Made by a program: the position numbers and the translations under genes. The notes below the pieces were generated by a model, which did no database searches, had not been told where the DNA came from, and saw nothing but the letters and a program-made list of their open reading frames with translations. A stretch of DNA of 64,000 nt from Imbricaverruca yamaguchii (Eukaryota > Arthropoda > Thecostraca > Neoverrucidae). Below are positions 59,784 through 64,000 of this stretch, one piece after another; position 1 is the stretch's first letter; each line of letters starts with the position of its first letter. Location of the stretch: contig JAOTOL010001600.1 in assembly GCA_034440575.1 (NCBI GenBank), positions 719,501 to 783,500 of the forward strand. The letters run 5' to 3'.

Positions 59784-62090
59784 GGGTAAACGGACAAATG
59801 TACGTCAACCAAGTGTATGCGTGGCAGATGCCCATACTGAAATGTACCGGAGCAAGTGTACGTAGGCATAGATGAACGTATGGGAATCGTAAGTAAGCGC
59901 ATATGTACGTATGACAAATGTAGTTAAGCGCAAATGTTCGTATGACAGATGTACGTATACGCAAATGTACGGAAGTGCAAATACGTATGTCCAAATGTTC
60001 GGAAACGCAAATATACGTATGCAGAACATGTACATAAATAAACGCAAGCGCAGAAGTACACATGGCAAATGTACATATGCGTAAATGTACGCATGTACAA
60101 ATGTAGTATGCGCAAATGTACGCAAGCGCAAATGTACGGATGTGCAACTGCACGCATGCGTAAATATACGTACGCACTTATGTGCGTATGGCAAAGGCAC
60201 GACGTACGATTGAACAAAGGCACGTCAGAGCAAGGGTACGTATCCACAAATGTACGTATGCGCAGATGTACTCAAGCACAAATGTACCTAAGAGCAAATG
60301 CAGACAGGTGCAATTGTACGCGTGCCCAGTGGCGTCGCCACCGGGGGGGCAGAGGAGGAAATTGCCCCTCCTGCCGTGAGACTGCCCCCCTGAAATTTGA
60401 GGAGGCCCCCAGGACGAAAATGAGGCCCCCAGGACGAAAACGAAACCCCCAGGACGAAAAGGAGGCCCTTAGGACGAAAAAAGAGGCCCCCAGGACGAAA
60501 AAGAGGCCCCTAGGACGAAAAGAAGGTACCTCAGGACGAAAAAGGAACCCCCCATGACGAAAAGGAGGCCCTCCAGGACTAAAAGGAGGCACCCAGGACC
60601 AAAACGAAACCCCCAGGACGAAAAGGAGGCCCTCAGGACGAAAAAGAGGCCCCCAGGACAAAAAGAAGGTACGTCAGGACGAAAAGGAGGCCCCCAGGAC
60701 GAAAAGGAGGCCTTCCAGAACTAAAAGGAGGCCCCGAGGTCGAAAAGGAGGCCCCCAGGATGGAAAAGAGGCCCTCCAGGACGAAAAGAGGCCCTCCAGG
60801 ATGAAAAGGAGGCCCCCAAGACGAAAAGGAGATTATACAAATTAGGGGCCTCCAGGAGGAAGCCCCCAATTTGTAAAAAGAAGTAACCTAGGAGAGGGTA
60901 GGAGGCCCCAGAAATCAAGCGAGTGTCAAATATTGACACAGAAGCCCCAGGACGAAAAGGCCACCAGGACGAAAAGGCCACCAGGACGAAAAGGAGGTCC
61001 CCATGATAAAATGGAGGCCCCCAGGACGAAAAGGATGCCCTCTAGGACGAAAAGGAGGCCCTCCAGGACGAAAAGGAGGCCCTCCAGGACGAAAGGAGGC
61101 CGTCCAAGACGAAAAGGAGGCCCTCCAGCCCTCAGTTTCCCATTCCCGAACCATACTAAGGGCCTAAAAACAATAGGAGGCCCTAACACAATGGAGGCCC
61201 CTTTTCGGGGAGCAGGAGGCCCCCTTTCGATCTCGCCCCCCCTGGAAGAATTTTGTGGCGACGCCACTGCGCGTGCCCAAATGTACTTAAGCGAAATGTG
61301 CATAATCTCCAAAAGCACGTATGCGTAAATGAGCGTATGTGCAAAGGTACGTATGCGCAAATATACGTAAGTGCAAATGTATGTAAGAATAGAAGCATAT
61401 AAGAGTAAATGTACGTAAACGTACAAGTATGTAAACGCACACGTACGTAAAAGTAGGTGTATGTATAAGCCAATGCGCGTACAGTTACGCATACGTATCT
61501 TTACGTTTTCATGCGTTTGGTTGGGTGCGTATGCCATACTCACATTTGCACTTACGTACATTCGCTAATGGACCTTTGCCATGCGCATATTTGCTCTTGT
61601 GTACATCTGCCATAAATATATTTGCCATGAGTATTTTTGCGCTTTCGTAGTCTGCACTTACGTTCATCTGTCTTATGCAAATTTGCGCTTACGTCCAATT
61701 GTGCCTGCATGCATTTGCTTTGACATGCTTTTGCGCTTACGCATATTTGCAATCACGCATACGTACATTTGCGATTACGTACTTTTGCGCATTCGTACAT
61801 CTGCTCTTACATGTAATTGCGCGTACGTACATTTGCGCTTACATACATTTACGTTAACGTACTTTTGCGCTTACGTACATCTGCAATTATATACTTTTGG
61901 ATCACATACATACATTGAAATATCATCAGTGATATATCTCGGTTATGCAAACGTACATTTGCGCGTACGTACGTTTGCCCTGACATATTTTGCGCACATT
62001 TGTCATACGTACCTTTGTGCATACGTGCATTTGCTTACTTACATTTACTTAGGTATATCTGCCATGCATTTATCCGAAAATCGACCAGTT
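59784..62090. mobile_element. Foldback-like element with opposed minisatellite arms
   Basis: From 59790 to about 61500 (apart from the MITE) the sequence is a degenerate tandem repeat of GCAAATGTACGTA-like units. From about 61530 to 62060 the same unit runs in reverse (TACGTACATTTGCGC). The flanks match an uninterrupted relative at 53262-53300, where AACGAGCATGCTGG is directly followed by GAGCTCGGTACACTG, giving an empty site. It has no protein-coding content; long frames here are repeat artefacts. Confidence 0.75.
60327..61269. mobile_element. 943-bp hAT-type MITE filled with a 20-bp minisatellite
   Basis: The inverted ends CAGTGGCGTCGCCAC are perfect, and the 8-bp duplication CGCGTGCC lies at 60319-60326 and 61270-61277, the hAT signature. 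From about 60400 to 61125 the interior is a variable 20-bp repeat of GAGGCCCCCAGGACGAAAAG. Confidence 0.93.
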
Positions 62091-62516
62091 TAGCTTGGTG
62101 CACTGATTATCATGAGCGTATTCAAGAAGCCCTATCACAAAAAAGCTACGAAGATATCCGGGGACAATAATCAAAGGCCATCGAAATCGAACTCGTCTAG
62201 ATTTCTTTCAAAATTGCTGCACGGGTAGTACTTGATGCACTGATCATCATGAGCATAAATTACTTAACGTCAAAGTCGGGATCATTAAGGTCGAACTCTC
62301 ATAATTATTTCAAGATTGCTACACATATAGTCCAGGATGCGCTGACGATCATGAGCATGAAGTCTGACAATGGAGTTCATGAACAGCTGGATTATTGGGC
62401 CAAAATATTTTCAGGTGTGTATGCAGCGATTAAAAACAAAACACCAATGGCAAATTGGACGTCAAGCTAAATTAATACTTGATTCTTACCAGTGGAATAT
62501 CATGAAAGCCAGCATA
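62091..62516. repeat. 132-bp satellite, right block
   Basis: It resumes with GCTTGGTGCACTGATTATCA and ends with the third copy of the terminal segment (ATGCAGCGATTAAAAACAAA ... AGCCAGCATACTGT). Confidence 0.8.
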
Positions 62517-62517
62517 C

Positions 62518-62582
<65 letters not shown>

Positions 62583-62595
62583 CTCTCTCTCTCTC
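62517..62595. repeat. (TGTC)n then (CT)n microsatellite
   Basis: Fourteen or so TGTC units run to about 62574, then TCTA and CT units to about 62595. Confidence 0.97.
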
Positions 62596-63518
<923 letters not shown>

Positions 63519-63520
<2 letters not shown>

Positions 63521-64000
63521 ATGCATGAGCTATCCGTGGGAGGTACCTCTAGCAAAGGCAGACATATGCGTCAATGGTATCAACGCTGTGACCAACAGCC
63601 AAGGCGTCCAGTGTCATATCTTCTGCTATGCAATGTCTTGCATTATCGGATAATATCCTTCATGCAATATACTATCTTCTACCCACTCTTAATGCTAAGA
63701 AAAACCAGATTGATGCCACTTTGGCTCCGTAGCCACAAATGTCTTGCTTGTGAGTCAAGGTTTGTGGTGAGAAGAAGGTAATTCTTGGTGCCCCGAATGA
63801 ATGGAATTCTAGTCGTGTGCGTAACTCGATAACACCATAGGCCGAAACAAGCCGAAAATCTAGTTGGAGCCCTTCGGTGTTGAAGAACGGAATTCAAAAG
63901 CTCCTTGCATACCGAATGTAGTTGCTGCATCAACGAATTCTCCATTTAACCCAAAATCTAGCATAATTTTACCTTACAATGTATAGAGTCCCATCGCTTT
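63519..64000. other. No recognisable gene
   Basis: Nothing is supported up to the window edge. Confidence 0.3.

Noticed and set aside
60272..61328. Long frames reading FRPGGLLFVLGASF-like repeats
   Set aside because: They are translations of the 20-bp minisatellite inside a MITE, not a gene.
59650..62093. Long frames rich in TYICAYVHLR-type repeats on both strands
   Set aside because: They arise from the tandem GCAAATGTACGTA repeat, which lacks stops in several phases. No protein family or start context supports them.

Overview
The window is eukaryotic nuclear DNA that is gene-poor and dominated by repeats. Only two loci are recognisable host genes, both split by introns and both on the minus strand: one internal exon of the complex I subunit NDUFS7 (315-506) and the complete coding region of the ribosomal stalk protein RPLP0 in three exons (39165-40891). 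Protein sequence, tRNA-derived SINEs, CR1-like LINEs, BED-type hAT elements and short TTAA or 8-bp-TSD MITEs fit an arthropod, with a chelicerate such as a tick my best guess. That placement is inference.

Layout. 0-3 kb: NDUFS7 exon, then unassigned sequence and a 57-bp minisatellite. 5.2-8.2 kb: a decayed hAT transposon whose transposase reading frame is split by a 1.33-kb TTAA-flanked MITE. 8.4-17 kb: a GC-rich dispersed repeat pair, hairpins, and two pieces of a CR1-like LINE. 17.8-20.5 kb: a DNA transposon with roughly 300-bp inverted terminal repeats around a broken open reading frame of a widespread uncharacterised protein family, with a small hAT-type MITE nested inside. 21.6-38 kb: a locally duplicated, exon-like set of modules (A, B, C) repeated two or three times each. 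39-41 kb: RPLP0. 41-45 kb: several tRNA-derived SINEs. 45-52 kb: AT-rich DNA with a tandem duplication and inverted homologous blocks. 52.9-62.6 kb: a 132-bp satellite invaded by a 5.69-kb element with inverted ends and by a foldback-like element, which itself carries a 943-bp hAT-type MITE. 62.5-63.5 kb: microsatellites.

The observation I rate highest is a dispersed element of only about 50-60 bp. At least a dozen copies share one 5' end (TGGGCGC), an internal hairpin and a CCCAATAA-like tail, and many are flanked by perfect or near-perfect 8-14-bp target-site duplications. It resembles the tail of the tRNA-derived SINEs here and may be a micro-SINE. One copy has landed on a candidate splice acceptor and duplicated it. 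All family names rest on motifs read by eye, and no database search was possible.
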